Assembly: GCA_025459425.1 (NCBI GenBank)
Contig: JALOQF010000015.1
Span: 1-57,292 of the forward strand
DNA: 57,292 nt
Reading direction: 5' to 3'
DNA from: Myxococcaceae bacterium
GTDB lineage: Bacteria; Myxococcota; Myxococcia; Myxococcales; Myxococcaceae
The stretch's first letter is position 1. The number at the start of each line of letters is the position of its first letter. Under the pieces are notes generated by a model. That model did not search any database. It was not told where the DNA came from and saw nothing but the letters and a program-made list of their open reading frames with translations. A program made the position numbers and the translations under genes. Positions 7,803 through 16,182 of the stretch are shown here, in pieces.

Positions 7803-9185
7803 ATGCGAGTGGTCTGGTGCGGGCTGGCGGCGCTGCTGGCCTCGGGCTGCGTCAAGCGGGTCGAGTGCGAGGTGCACGGCGGCGCAGGCGTGCGCGAGCT
7901 CGTCACCGACCACTTCGTCATCTCGAGCGAGCTGCCGGACGCCGAGCTCGAGCTCGAGGCGCGCCGGCTCGAGCTCTTGTGGGACACCTTCGCGACGTTC
8001 TTCCGCGCCGAAGTCCCGCGCGCCCGCATCCCGGTGGTGGTGCTCCAGGACGCCGAGACGGTCGAGTCGTTCGCCGAGGGGTACGCGGGGTTCGTCAGTC
8101 GTCGGGGCCCACAGGTCCTCGTGGTGGGGGCACCGGCCGAGCCCGGCGCCACCAACGTCAACGCGCACGAGCTCACGCACCTGGTGAGCAACTTCATGCT
8201 CCCGCGCCAGCCGAGGTGGGTGGCCGAGGGCCTGGCGACGTACTTCGAAGACGCCACCTTCGTCGACGAGCGCACCGTCACCATGGGCCGCTGGAACAAG
8301 AACCGCGCGAGCGAGGCCTTCGTCAGCGGCGTGCTCTCGATCGACGAGCTGATGGAATGGAACAACCTGCGCTTCGATGACGCCGAGGTGCGGTACTACG
8401 CCTCGGCCTGGGCGTGGGTGCACTACCTGTCGAACCACGACGAGGCCCGCCTGGTGCGCCTCTTCGAAGGGCTTCGGGGCACGCGGCCGGTGAGCGAGGT
8501 GGTGCGCGAGGTGTTTCCACCCGGCGAGGCCCGGCGCCTCGAAGACGAGGTGACGGCCTACCTCGCCGCCGCGAAGTTCCGCGGGTTCCAGACGTCGCTG
8601 AGGCGCGTTCCCTCGCAGTCGGCGGTGCGCACGCTCGAGCCGTGGGAAGTGCACCGCTTGCGGGGCCAGCTCTTCTTGCGGAACGAGCGGGCCGAGGCCG
8701 AGGAACTCGCGACGGCCGTCTCGCTTGCTCCGACTCCGCTGCCCGCGAGCCTCGCGGTGCTCGAGGCCGAGCGGACGAAGCAACCGATCGGCTCGTTGCT
8801 GGCGACCTACCCCGAGGCGCCCGAGGTGCTGGCGGCGCTCGATGACGACGCCGCAAAGGAACAGCGGTCAGCGTTCGAGCGGGCCGTGCTGGCGAATCCC
8901 GATGACGCGTCGCTTCGACTGGCCGCGGCGCGGGTGGCGCTGGAGGTGGGCGAGGTCGCGACGGCTGAGACGCACGCTGCGGTGGGCCTCGCGCTCGCGC
9001 CGTGGAGCTCCGAGCTCGCGAGCGTGCTGCTGTCGGTCGCGATGAAGCAGGGGCGGTGCGACGAGGCCGCCCTTCGGTTGTCGCGCTTCGAGGCGCTGCT
9101 CCCCGAGAAGCTGTCGGAGGCGACCCGGAAGTCGGTCGAGACGCTGCGCACGCAGGTTCGTCAGTGTGGGGGGAGGACTCTCTGA
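7803..9185 (+). CDS. HExxH metalloprotease-like lipoprotein with C-terminal TPR-like helices
   Basis: This 460-residue lipoprotein has lipobox ASGC (Cys16). Residues ~30-260 resemble the gluzincin-like peptidase MA family: HELTH at 122-126, followed by PRWVAEGLATYFED with Glu142 as the likely third zinc ligand. Residues ~270-460 are helical repeats of TPR type. It is likely anchored in the envelope and facing the periplasm or surface. GTG at 7800 directly precedes the ATG at 7803, and either could serve as start. The stop overlaps or abuts the next gene, so the two are probably co-translated. Confidence 0.75.
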   Translation: MRVVWCGLAALLASGCVKRVECEVHGGAGVRELVTDHFVISSELPDAELELEARRLELLWDTFATFFRAEVPRARIPVVVLQDAETVESFAEGYAGFVSRRGPQVLVVGAPAEPGATNVNAHELTHLVSNFMLPRQPRWVAEGLATYFEDATFVDERTVTMGRWNKNRASEAFVSGVLSIDELMEWNNLRFDDAEVRYYASAWAWVHYLSNHDEARLVRLFEGLRGTRPVSEVVREVFPPGEARRLEDEVTAYLAAAKFRGFQTSLRRVPSQSAVRTLEPWEVHRLRGQLFLRNERAEAEELATAVSLAPTPLPASLAVLEAERTKQPIGSLLATYPEAPEVLAALDDDAAKEQRSAFERAVLANPDDASLRLAAARVALEVGEVATAETHAAVGLALAPWSSELASVLLSVAMKQGRCDEAALRLSRFEALLPEKLSEATRKSVETLRTQVRQCGGRTL

Positions 9186-10243
9186 AGCGTCACCTGGCAG
9201 CGGCGGTCCTGTCGGCAGCGGTCGGCGTCATGGGCGCCGTCTCGTGCTGCATCGCGCGCGGGAGCCGGGTGCGGACCCCTCGCGGAGATCGCCCCATCGA
9301 GTCGCTGAGCCCGGGAGACGAGGTGCTGGCCGTCGACCCCAGCAGCCACGAGGTCATCGAGGCCCGGCTCGCCGCCACGCGCTCGTCGACGCGAGAGACC
9401 GTCGTGCTCACGGGTGAGGGCTTCTCGCTGCGGTGTACGACCGATCATCCACTGTGGGACCCGGACGAGCGGTGTTGGGCCGACGCAGGCGACTGGGCGC
9501 TGCGTCGTCGCAAAGCGCTGCTGCTCGTGGGCGACGGTTGCTCGGTGGGCCGTGTCGAGGTGCGCGAGGTCGACCTCGCCGCCGGCGTCATCGAGGTGTT
9601 CGATCTGTCGGTCGACCACCCGGTGCATACCTTCGTCGCCGAGGGCATCGTGGTGCACAACAAGGCGATCGTTCCGGCCTGCCCGACACCACTGGTGTTC
9701 TGCAGCTGTGGGACGGAGCTCGGTCAGTCGTGTCCGAACCTCGACGGCCGAGGCAGCGGCGACTGTGGCTGCACCAGTTCGTGCGAGACGAGCGATGGTG
9801 GAGCCATCGTCGGCGGGCGCTGCGCCTGCCCGGCGTGGGAGCCCACGACGCCTGACCGCGATCTCGGAAGGGCGACCTGCGGAGGCGCCTGCGAGTGTGC
9901 CTCGGTCGTTCCTGAATGCCGTACGCCATCCGGTGAGGTGCTCACCACCTCGAACGAGGGACGCTTTCCAGCGCCGCGGCTCGTGCGCTGTGTCTGCGGC
10001 TCCAACGCCATCGGCACCTTCACCTGTTCCGACCCGGCCCCGGGCCAACAACGACACGTCGCCGCCCGGTGCGACTGCACGCCCGACTGCGCGCTCCCCA
10101 ACGGGGGACCCGTCATCGATCGCCTCGCCGAACCGTGCCGCTGCGGTGCGGGCAGCGGCAGCGCGATGGGAACGTTGCGATGCGGAGCCCTCCCGGATGG
10201 TGGCCGTGCTGGCGCCTGCAGCTGTGCTGACGGCGGGCCGTGA
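9164..10243 (+). CDS. Hint (intein/hedgehog)-domain lipoprotein-like protein with Cys-rich tail
   Basis: The signal peptide ends in AVSC, a lipobox, and the very next residue is a second Cys (codons 9245-9247 and 9248-9250). That second Cys opens a Hint domain spanning 9248-9661 (about 138 residues), with IARGSRVRTPRG in block A, TTDHPLWD in block B and VFDLSVDHPVHTF then IVVHN at the end. The residue after HN is Lys, not Cys/Ser/Thr, as in bacterial intein-like domains that cleave but do not splice canonically. A ~193-residue tail with many CxC motifs follows. GTG 9164 is the nearest ordinary start; CTG 9182, five bases after GGAGG (9172-9176), gives a cleaner signal peptide (MKRHLAAAVL). 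Confidence 0.8.
   Translation: MWGEDSLKRHLAAAVLSAAVGVMGAVSCCIARGSRVRTPRGDRPIESLSPGDEVLAVDPSSHEVIEARLAATRSSTRETVVLTGEGFSLRCTTDHPLWDPDERCWADAGDWALRRRKALLLVGDGCSVGRVEVREVDLAAGVIEVFDLSVDHPVHTFVAEGIVVHNKAIVPACPTPLVFCSCGTELGQSCPNLDGRGSGDCGCTSSCETSDGGAIVGGRCACPAWEPTTPDRDLGRATCGGACECASVVPECRTPSGEVLTTSNEGRFPAPRLVRCVCGSNAIGTFTCSDPAPGQQRHVAARCDCTPDCALPNGGPVIDRLAEPCRCGAGSGSAMGTLRCGALPDGGRAGACSCADGGP
9172..9176 (+). promoter_or_regulatory. Shine-Dalgarno that points to a CTG start
   Basis: GGAGG ends 5 bases before the CTG at 9182, which itself overlaps the upstream TGA (9183-9185). The only conventional start nearby, GTG at 9164, lies upstream of this site and could not use it. The site therefore decides between two start models for the Hint gene. 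Confidence 0.45.
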
Positions 10244-10261
10244 GGCGCACCCGCGGGCCCG
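10234..10261. terminator. Hairpin between convergent Hint and permease genes
   Basis: CGGGCC (10234-10239) pairs with GGCCCG (10256-10261) across a 16-base loop, spanning the stop of the Hint gene and ending just before the permease stop. There is no T tract. It may be a bidirectional terminator. Confidence 0.35.
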
Positions 10262-11434
10262 TCAGCCGAGCCGGAGCAGCAGCAGGGCCACCAGGGTCGA
10301 CGCCAGCGTCACCGGCACGCCGACCTTCGCGTACTCGACGAAGCCCATGCGTTCCTTCGCGCGCTCGAGCACGATGATGTTCGCGACCGAGCCCAGCAGC
10401 GTCAGGTTGCCCGCGAGCGTCGAGACGAGCGCCGTCACCGTCCACGCGGCGGTCGGGTCGGGGAACGAGCGGATCCACGGCTCGAGCAACAGAATCAGCG
10501 GCACGTTGCTCACCACCTGCGAGCCGAGCCCCAGCACCGCGGTGAGCACGACCGAGCCATGCCCCAACACCGCTTCCGTGTCGGCGACCCACGCCTGGGG
10601 GAAGCCCGTCTTCTGCAGCGCGGCCACCAGCACGAAGAGCCCCGCGAAGAAGAGCAACACGCTCCAGTCGACCTGGGCGAGCAGCTTCTCGGCGCGCAGC
10701 CCGGCGGCGATGAGCGTCAGCGTGCCAGCCCCCAGCGCCGACAGCGCGAGCGGAGCGCCCAGCAGGTTCGCCGCGACTGCGCCACCCAGGCCGAAGAGGC
10801 TCACCACCAGCAGCGGCCGGTCGATGGGCGTCGGGTCGTCTTCCACCAGCGCGTGCTCGGGCTGCGCGAGGCGCCTCGAGAAGAAGACGTGGAGCAGCGC
10901 TGCGGTGACGAGGAGCGCCGCCAGTACCGGCAAGGCCACGTCGACGAGGTACCCCCGGTACGACAGCCCCGACAGCCGGCCGACGAGCATGTTCTGTGGG
11001 TTGCCCGCCAACGTGAGCGCCGAGCCCGCGTTGCTGCCCATGGCGACGGCGAAGAGGAACGGCCGCACCGGCGCCTGGGCCCGCCGCGCGAGCTGAACGA
11101 CGAGCGGTGTCGCGAGAAGACAGACCGCGTCGTTGACGAGCACCGCCGAGAGGAGCCCGCAGCCGATGGTGACGGCCCACAACAGCCCCGCGCGCGAGCG
11201 CACGCGCGTCGACAGCATCGACGTGGCCCACGTGAAGAAGCCGGCTTCTCCGAGCCCGGCCGCCACCACCATCATGAGTCCCAGGAAGGGTGGGCCCGCC
11301 CACGCCCCGAGCGCGACGCACACCGTGGCGCCGATGAGGGCCATCGACGGCCGGCCCACCGGGAGCCACCGCAGGCGCCTGGCCGTGATGCCGACGTACG
11401 AGAGCGCGAACGTCGCGAGAATGGCCAGACGCAT
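10262..11434 (-). CDS. ArsB/CitM-type anion or sodium:anion permease
   Basis: This 390-residue polytopic membrane protein has about ten to eleven helices. Ion-transporter superfamily features include NDAVCLLATPLV in the first half, TLAGNPQNMLVG in a re-entrant loop, SNVPLILLL, and a second inverted loop GNLTLLGSVANIIV near the C terminus. These GN(P/L)xN/GSVAN loops are typical of ArsB, CitMHS and SLC13-like carriers. The substrate (arsenite, citrate or another anion) cannot be told, as no ars genes are adjacent. The ATG at 11434 is chosen because similarity begins there. Confidence 0.8.
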   Translation of the reverse strand: MRLAILATFALSYVGITARRLRWLPVGRPSMALIGATVCVALGAWAGPPFLGLMMVVAAGLGEAGFFTWATSMLSTRVRSRAGLLWAVTIGCGLLSAVLVNDAVCLLATPLVVQLARRAQAPVRPFLFAVAMGSNAGSALTLAGNPQNMLVGRLSGLSYRGYLVDVALPVLAALLVTAALLHVFFSRRLAQPEHALVEDDPTPIDRPLLVVSLFGLGGAVAANLLGAPLALSALGAGTLTLIAAGLRAEKLLAQVDWSVLLFFAGLFVLVAALQKTGFPQAWVADTEAVLGHGSVVLTAVLGLGSQVVSNVPLILLLEPWIRSFPDPTAAWTVTALVSTLAGNLTLLGSVANIIVLERAKERMGFVEYAKVGVPVTLASTLVALLLLRLG

Positions 11435-11507
11435 GGGCGGGCGCGTGATGCCCCAGCCGGGCGGTGGGTTCAACGCCGCTGGCGCCCGGGCCCCCGGTCG
11501 GGCTGAA

Positions 11508-12014
11508 ATGTCACCCGTGGAGCGCTCGTCGCATGCCCCTGCCAGAGTGGAAGGCCACGGCGGCCGGGTGGCGCGTTGCCCCCGGTGTGCGTCGTTCACG
11601 TACGACGTCACGGGCCTGTCCGACGAAGAGGTGCGGCGCCTGGTGCTCGAGACCGAGGGCCGGGTGCTGACACGGCTCGTCGCGCGGCGCGATGGCCGGG
11701 TGATGAGCGTCGACTGCGGGCACGGCACGGTCGCGCCGCCGTCGCGGTGGCCCGTCGTGCTGGCCGTCGTGCTCCTGGGCGGCCTGGTGAGCGTCGGCGT
11801 GAACCGCGCGCTCGCCGGTCGCCTGCGCGGATCCGAGGCCGAGCTCGTCACCCAGAAGCCGGTCGAGCAGGTGCTGGCCCCGGTGGTGGTGCCCGAGCCA
11901 GTGGTTCCGCCTCCGGTGGTCGAGTCGCCTCCGACCGTGACGCCGACCGCGACGCCCGTTCCGCGCGCGGCCGCGGTGCACCTGGCCGCGACTTCCGCGC
12001 GTCGATTCCGCTGA
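11508..12014 (+). CDS. Zinc-ribbon/single-TM/proline-rich protein, N-terminal part of a probably frameshifted gene
   Basis: These 168 residues comprise a CPRC...CGH zinc-ribbon-like pair (about 24-27 and 65-69), a transmembrane helix (about 77-95, PVVLAVVLLGG) and a Val/Pro-rich linker with PVVPPPVVE. The frame then degrades to an Arg-rich tail and stops at 12012-12014. The linker-then-stop layout and the coherent sequence in another frame (see 12014) suggest that the C-terminal domain has been shifted out of frame between about 11942 and 11990. It is the first gene of an overlapping set that continues to 14042. If intact, it would be an inner-membrane protein with a cytoplasmic zinc ribbon. 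Confidence 0.55.
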   Translation: MSPVERSSHAPARVEGHGGRVARCPRCASFTYDVTGLSDEEVRRLVLETEGRVLTRLVARRDGRVMSVDCGHGTVAPPSRWPVVLAVVLLGGLVSVGVNRALAGRLRGSEAELVTQKPVEQVLAPVVVPEPVVPPPVVESPPTVTPTATPVPRAAAVHLAATSARRFR

Positions 12015-12253
12015 TGTTGAGCCTGAGCGACGGCATGGTGGAAGACGTGCGCATCTCCGACGGCGCTGCCCCCAGGCCAGGCCCGAGCGCGCGGGTGAAG
12101 GGGGCCCGTACCTCGACCATCGTCGACAACGGCACGCGGCACCCCGAGTACGTCGCGCTTCGGGACTGCGTGCAGGACGCCATGCGCTCGGTGACGTTCA
12201 CGCAGCGCGAGCGCGCCACCCTGACGTTCCGGCTCGTCTTCGACGGCTGGTGA
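12014..12253 (+). CDS. Small protein, or C-terminal domain of the frameshifted upstream gene
   Basis: ATG at 12014 overlaps the upstream stop (TGATG) and gives 79 residues ending in LRDCVQDAMRSVTFTQRE and a beta-type FRLVFDGW. In the same frame, protein-like sequence extends upstream of the ATG (GRDFRASIPLML), which favours one ancestral reading frame over two genes. The Cys-containing helix plus terminal strand resembles the C-terminal domains of TonB/AgmX-like proteins, but I cannot assign a family. The last bases overlap the methyltransferase start by GTGA. Confidence 0.5.
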   Translation: MLSLSDGMVEDVRISDGAAPRPGPSARVKGARTSTIVDNGTRHPEYVALRDCVQDAMRSVTFTQRERATLTFRLVFDGW

Positions 12254-12975
12254 GCGAGGCGCGCATGTTCCACCCACGCGGGCCCACGCTCGTCGAACTT
12301 GCCCGGCAGGCCCTGTCGTCGACCGAGCGTGGGTACGATCTGCTCGCGACGAAGTTCGACGTGACACCCTTCCGCACGCCCGACGTGCTGCTCGCGCCCT
12401 TCTTCGCCCACGTCTTCGCCTCGGGGCCGGTGACGCGGGCCCTCGACGTCGCCTGTGGAACGGGGGCTCAGCTGCGTCACCTGGCGCCGCACGTCACCGA
12501 CCGATTGGTGGGCGTCGACTTCTCGCAGGGCATGCTCGACGAGGCGCGACGGCGGCTGGCCGACGTGCCCCGCCTCGAGCTGCTGAAGGCCGACGCGCGC
12601 GACCTCTCGTTCGACGCCGAGTTCGAGCTCGTCACCACCGCCGGCGCCTTTGGCCACTTCGTCGGTGAAGACGAAGACCGGCTGCTCGACGGGGTGCGGC
12701 GGGCGCTGGCGCCGAAGGGCCGCTTCGTCTTCCTCACCACCCCGTACCCTGGCGTGACCAACCCCGGCTTCTGGCTGGCGAAGGGCTTCAACGCGGCCAT
12801 GCACGTGCGGAACGCCCTCGTGCAGCCGCCGTTCGTCATGTTCTACCTGACGTTCACCTGGCCCGAGGTGCAGGCCACCCTGTCGCGCCATGGCTTCTCC
12901 ACCAGCGCCCGCGACGGCCTCGTCGAGGGTCGCCTCGGGCGCGTGGTGGCCGTCACCGCCGAGAAGCGCCCGTGA
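12250..12975 (+). CDS. Class I SAM-dependent methyltransferase
   Basis: This 241-residue enzyme has a Rossmann-type core. Motif I is ALDVACGTGAQLRHL (~64-78), the post-I acidic loop VGVDFSQGMLDEARRR (~88-103) binds the SAM ribose, and KADARDLSF (~113-121) is motif II. The rest is a 7-strand methyltransferase of the type-11/25 group. The substrate is unknown. It starts with GTG overlapping the previous stop by 4 bases and overlaps the next start likewise, so it is part of an operon with the split zinc-ribbon gene and the DUF6183-like gene. Confidence 0.85.
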   Translation: MSEARMFHPRGPTLVELARQALSSTERGYDLLATKFDVTPFRTPDVLLAPFFAHVFASGPVTRALDVACGTGAQLRHLAPHVTDRLVGVDFSQGMLDEARRRLADVPRLELLKADARDLSFDAEFELVTTAGAFGHFVGEDEDRLLDGVRRALAPKGRFVFLTTPYPGVTNPGFWLAKGFNAAMHVRNALVQPPFVMFYLTFTWPEVQATLSRHGFSTSARDGLVEGRLGRVVAVTAEKRP

Positions 12976-14042
12976 GCTCAGCGGCGAAGGTGCTGGCTGC
13001 GCTCCGTGCAGGAGCGCCGCTCGACGAGGCGTGGGCGCACGTCGACGCGCTCGTCGAAGGCCGGGCCTGGCGCGAGGTCGAGACGCTCTTCGAGGCGCTC
13101 GACGCCTGGACGTCACCTGACTGGGTCGCTCAAGCCGCGTCGCGTCGCCTCGCCTGCGTCGTGGCGCTCGCGGACGACGCGGAAGGGGCGCGGGTGCTCG
13201 TGCGCGCGCTGGCTGGGCGCTCTGAAGGCTGCTGGGGCAGGGCGGTCGAGCTCGCAGAGGTGCTGGCGCAGGGCCAACGCGTCGACGTGCTCAGCGCGCT
13301 CCTTCCCGAGCGTGACCAACACGTCGAGCTCGTCGCGCGGTGGATGCACGGCCTCGTCGCCCGCGGCTGCGACCTGTCGCTCGAGGCGTCGTGCGCGGTG
13401 TTCCAGGACGAGCTGGGTGAGCGCGCCCACGTGCTGGCCGGTGCGCCGCTCGCGCCCTCACCGTTCGAGCGCGCCTATCGATTCCCCCGCGCGGTGAAGG
13501 ACGCGGTGATGAGCGCGTCGGTGGCCCCCCTCGTACACACGGGCGACGCGGGGGCGCTGCCACCCGTTCGTTCGTGCGAAGGCGTGTTCGAACCCGGCGC
13601 GCTGTTCCGCGCCGTTCGGCACTGGAACGAGGCCACCGCCAGCGTGGTGACGTTCACCGAGCCGGTCGGTGGGGCGCCGGGCCCCCGGGCCTTCTCGGCA
13701 CTCCCGTTCGAGCCACTCTCGGGTCTGTCGCTGCGGCTCCAGGCGGTGCCAGCCGAGGCCGCGGCCGCCCGGCTGTTCTCGGCGGCTGCATGGGGTGGGG
13801 CCTACGGTCGCGGCGATGGGAGCGCCGAAGCGAGGGTCTCGACGGCCGCGACGCTGGGCGCGTTGCTCGGCCTCGAGGGTCCCCACGACTGGGCCCGTCT
13901 GGCCGACGAGGCCGCCGCCGCGCGGTGGTGGCTCTTTCTCGGGACGCCGTGGTTCGCCGACGTCGCGTGGGACCTGGGGCTCGCGTGCCTGCGCACGGAC
14001 CACGAGACGATGGTGCTGCTCGCCTCGACCGACACCGACTGA
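12972..14042 (+). CDS. DUF6183-like protein of unknown function
   Basis: This 356-residue soluble protein is Ala/Leu-rich and helical, with no signal peptide or membrane segment. The C-terminal third contains AAWGGAYGRGDGSAEARV, a GALLG segment, AWDLGLACLR and a final LLASTDTD. As far as I recall this is the hallmark arrangement of DUF6183, a family seen in myxobacteria and actinobacteria with no known function. The GTG start overlaps the methyltransferase stop by 4 bases. It converges on the biotin carrier gene with 3 bases between. Confidence 0.65.
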   Translation: MSSAAKVLAALRAGAPLDEAWAHVDALVEGRAWREVETLFEALDAWTSPDWVAQAASRRLACVVALADDAEGARVLVRALAGRSEGCWGRAVELAEVLAQGQRVDVLSALLPERDQHVELVARWMHGLVARGCDLSLEASCAVFQDELGERAHVLAGAPLAPSPFERAYRFPRAVKDAVMSASVAPLVHTGDAGALPPVRSCEGVFEPGALFRAVRHWNEATASVVTFTEPVGGAPGPRAFSALPFEPLSGLSLRLQAVPAEAAAARLFSAAAWGGAYGRGDGSAEARVSTAATLGALLGLEGPHDWARLADEAAAARWWLFLGTPWFADVAWDLGLACLRTDHETMVLLASTDTD

Positions 14043-14045
14043 GGG

Positions 14046-14570
14046 CTACTCGACCACCACCAGCTTCGCGCCGTTCTCGACGGCGCTGCCTTCCTTCGCG
14101 AACACCTCGACGACGGTGCCGGCCTTGGGCGACTTGAGCTCGTTCTCCATCTTCATGGCCTCGACCACCACCAGGCCCTGGCCCTCGGTCACCGCGTCGC
14201 CCGGCTTGACGAAGACCTTCACCACCTTGCCCGGCATGGGCGAGAGCACCGTCTGCTTGCCCTCGGCTTCGAAGCTGGCGGTGGCGGCGCGCAGGCGGCC
14301 CTTGCGCTCGTCGACGACGTCGAAGCGGCTCACCTGGCCCGAGAGCAGCACGCCCACCTCGTCGCCTCGCTCTTCGAACTCGGCGACGACGGTGCGGGCG
14401 CCCAGGCGTAGCGTCATGGCGCCGCCCGGGAGGGCCTGGGCCTCGACCTCGAGGCGCTCGCCATCGAGGGTGATCAGATAGCGGTCGTCTCCCAGAGGCT
14501 CGACGTCGACCTCGGCGGGCGGGGCCTTCTTCGAGAGATCCGTCGCGAGGTAGCGGTGTGCGCGGGCCAT
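14046..14570 (-). CDS. Biotin carboxyl carrier protein subunit of an acyl-CoA carboxylase
   Basis: The last ~75 of 174 residues are a biotinyl/lipoyl domain with VVEAMKMENEL; Lys140 is the biotinylated lysine. An N-terminal ~90-residue beta-rich part resembles the BT-like region of propionyl/methylcrotonyl-CoA carboxylase alpha chains, so this looks like a split form of such an alpha subunit. The carrier ferries carboxybiotin between the carboxylase and a carboxyltransferase. It lies 4 bases after the biotin carboxylase gene and must form a complex with it. No carboxyltransferase is in the window. Confidence 0.88.
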   Translation of the reverse strand: MARAHRYLATDLSKKAPPAEVDVEPLGDDRYLITLDGERLEVEAQALPGGAMTLRLGARTVVAEFEERGDEVGVLLSGQVSRFDVVDERKGRLRAATASFEAEGKQTVLSPMPGKVVKVFVKPGDAVTEGQGLVVVEAMKMENELKSPKAGTVVEVFAKEGSAVENGAKLVVVE

Positions 14571-14574
14571 GTCG

Positions 14575-16092
14575 TCAGCTCCTCTTCCAGCCGCCGAGGG
14601 TGCGGCCCGAGGTGCGCCAGCCCGACGTGGCGGCGGTCGGGGCCTGGGTGGGTAGCTGGCGCGCCTGCTGCTCCGCGCGCTGGTGAGCGCGCAGCACGGC
14701 CGCGAGGCGCGCGAGCTTCGTGCGCTCCGGGTCCTCGACGCCGAGCAGTTGCTGGTGCGCCCGCGGGAGGAAGCCGGTGTCGTAGTCCCCCCGCTGGAAC
14801 TCGGGGTGCGCGAGAATGCCCTTGAGGTAGGCGATGTTGGTGGTGATGCCCTTGACCACGTACTCGTCGAGCGCGCGCTGCATGCGGCGAATCGCCTCGG
14901 CCCGCGTCGGCGCCCACACGGACAGCTTGCTGATCATCGGATCGTACGTGTTGGGCACCGTGTAGCCGGCGTACACGCCCGAGTCGTCGCGCAGGAAGGG
15001 CCCGCTCGGCGTGCGCAGCTCGACGATGCGGCCGGGCGACGGCATGAAGTTGGTCGCCGGGTCTTCCGCGTACACGCGCACCTCGATGGCGTGGCCGCGC
15101 GGCTTGATGGGCTCGAGGAAGGGCAGCACGCCCCCCTGCGCCACGTGGAGCTGCCAGGCCACCAGATCGATGCCGGTGACCCACTCGGTCACCGGGTGCT
15201 CGACCTGCAGCCGGGTGTTCATCTCGAGGAAGTAGAAGTTGCGCGACGAGTCCACGAGGAACTCGACGGTGCCGGCGCCGACGTAGCCCACCGCCTTCGC
15301 GGCCTTCACGGCCACCTCGCCCATGGCGGCGCGCATCTGCGGCGTGAGAATCGGAGACGGCGTCTCTTCGACGACCTTCTGGTTGCGCCGCTGGGCGCTG
15401 CACTCGCGCTCGTTGAGGTGAATGCAGTTGCCGTGGGTGTCGGCGAACACCTGAATCTCGACGTGGTGCGGCTGGTCGAGGAACTTCTCGAGGTACACCG
15501 CGTCGTTGCCGAAGGCGCTCATCGCCTCGCTGCGCGCGGTGCGCCAGGCCGAGTCGAGGTCTTCTTCGCGATCGACGCGCCGCATGCCCTTGCCGCCGCC
15601 GCCGCCCGCGGCCTTCAGCATCACCGGGAAGCCGATCTGCTTCGCGTACGCGCGGGCCTCGTCGGCGTTGGCGAACGGGGCGGTGGTGCCGGGCACCACG
15701 GGCACGCCGGCCTTCATCATGTTCGCGCGCGCGCGCGTCTTCTCGCCCATCGCGTCCATCGCGGTGGCGGGCGGGCCGACGAAGGTGACGCCGGCCTTGT
15801 CGCAGGCGCGCACGAACGACGCGTTCTCGGACAAGAAGCCGTAGCCGGGGTGAATGGCGTCGGCGCCCGACTGCTTCGCTGCCGACAGAATGTTCTCGGC
15901 GACGAGGTAGCTCTGCCGTGAGGGCGCGGGCCCGATGCAGTACGCCTCGTCGGCGAAGCGCGCGTGCAGGGCGGTGCGGTCGGCCTCGGAATAGACGGCC
16001 ACCGTCTTGAGGCCGAGCTCCTTGCAGGTGCGCATGACGCGCACGGCGATCTCACCGCGGTTCGCCACCAGCACTTTCGTGATGCGTGCCAT
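14575..16092 (-). CDS. accC: Biotin carboxylase subunit of acetyl/propionyl-CoA carboxylase
   Basis: This 505-residue enzyme carboxylates biotin using ATP and bicarbonate. Visible features are the N-terminal NRGEIAVRVMR, HPGYGFLSEN, the glycine-rich AAGGGGGKGMR ATP-grasp loop, EIQVFADTHGN, ECSAQRRNQKVVEE, and MNTRLQVEHPVTE with the catalytic Arg/Glu residues. The C-terminal ~40 residues are a variable Gln/Arg/Thr-rich tail beyond the usual ~450. The ATG at 16092 follows no Shine-Dalgarno; TAGACG lies 5 bases upstream on this strand. It may serve acetyl-CoA or propionyl-CoA carboxylation, and the symbol is by family only. Confidence 0.92.
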   Translation of the reverse strand: MARITKVLVANRGEIAVRVMRTCKELGLKTVAVYSEADRTALHARFADEAYCIGPAPSRQSYLVAENILSAAKQSGADAIHPGYGFLSENASFVRACDKAGVTFVGPPATAMDAMGEKTRARANMMKAGVPVVPGTTAPFANADEARAYAKQIGFPVMLKAAGGGGGKGMRRVDREEDLDSAWRTARSEAMSAFGNDAVYLEKFLDQPHHVEIQVFADTHGNCIHLNERECSAQRRNQKVVEETPSPILTPQMRAAMGEVAVKAAKAVGYVGAGTVEFLVDSSRNFYFLEMNTRLQVEHPVTEWVTGIDLVAWQLHVAQGGVLPFLEPIKPRGHAIEVRVYAEDPATNFMPSPGRIVELRTPSGPFLRDDSGVYAGYTVPNTYDPMISKLSVWAPTRAEAIRRMQRALDEYVVKGITTNIAYLKGILAHPEFQRGDYDTGFLPRAHQQLLGVEDPERTKLARLAAVLRAHQRAEQQARQLPTQAPTAATSGWRTSGRTLGGWKRS

Positions 16093-16182
16093 GGCGGCGG
16101 CGTCTAGCGGATTGGCAGGGAAACGCGACAGCTTCGCGTGGGCCTTGTCGGCGCGGCAAAGGGCCGCTTCACTTCGCTGCTC

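Noticed and set aside
11435..12367. Upstream extension of the permease frame to 701 residues
   Set aside because: The added 311 residues are low-complexity and antisense to the zinc-ribbon and methyltransferase genes; membrane-protein similarity starts at 11434.
14046..16092. A complete acyl-CoA carboxylase operon
   Set aside because: Only carrier and biotin carboxylase genes are present; no carboxyltransferase subunit lies on either side.
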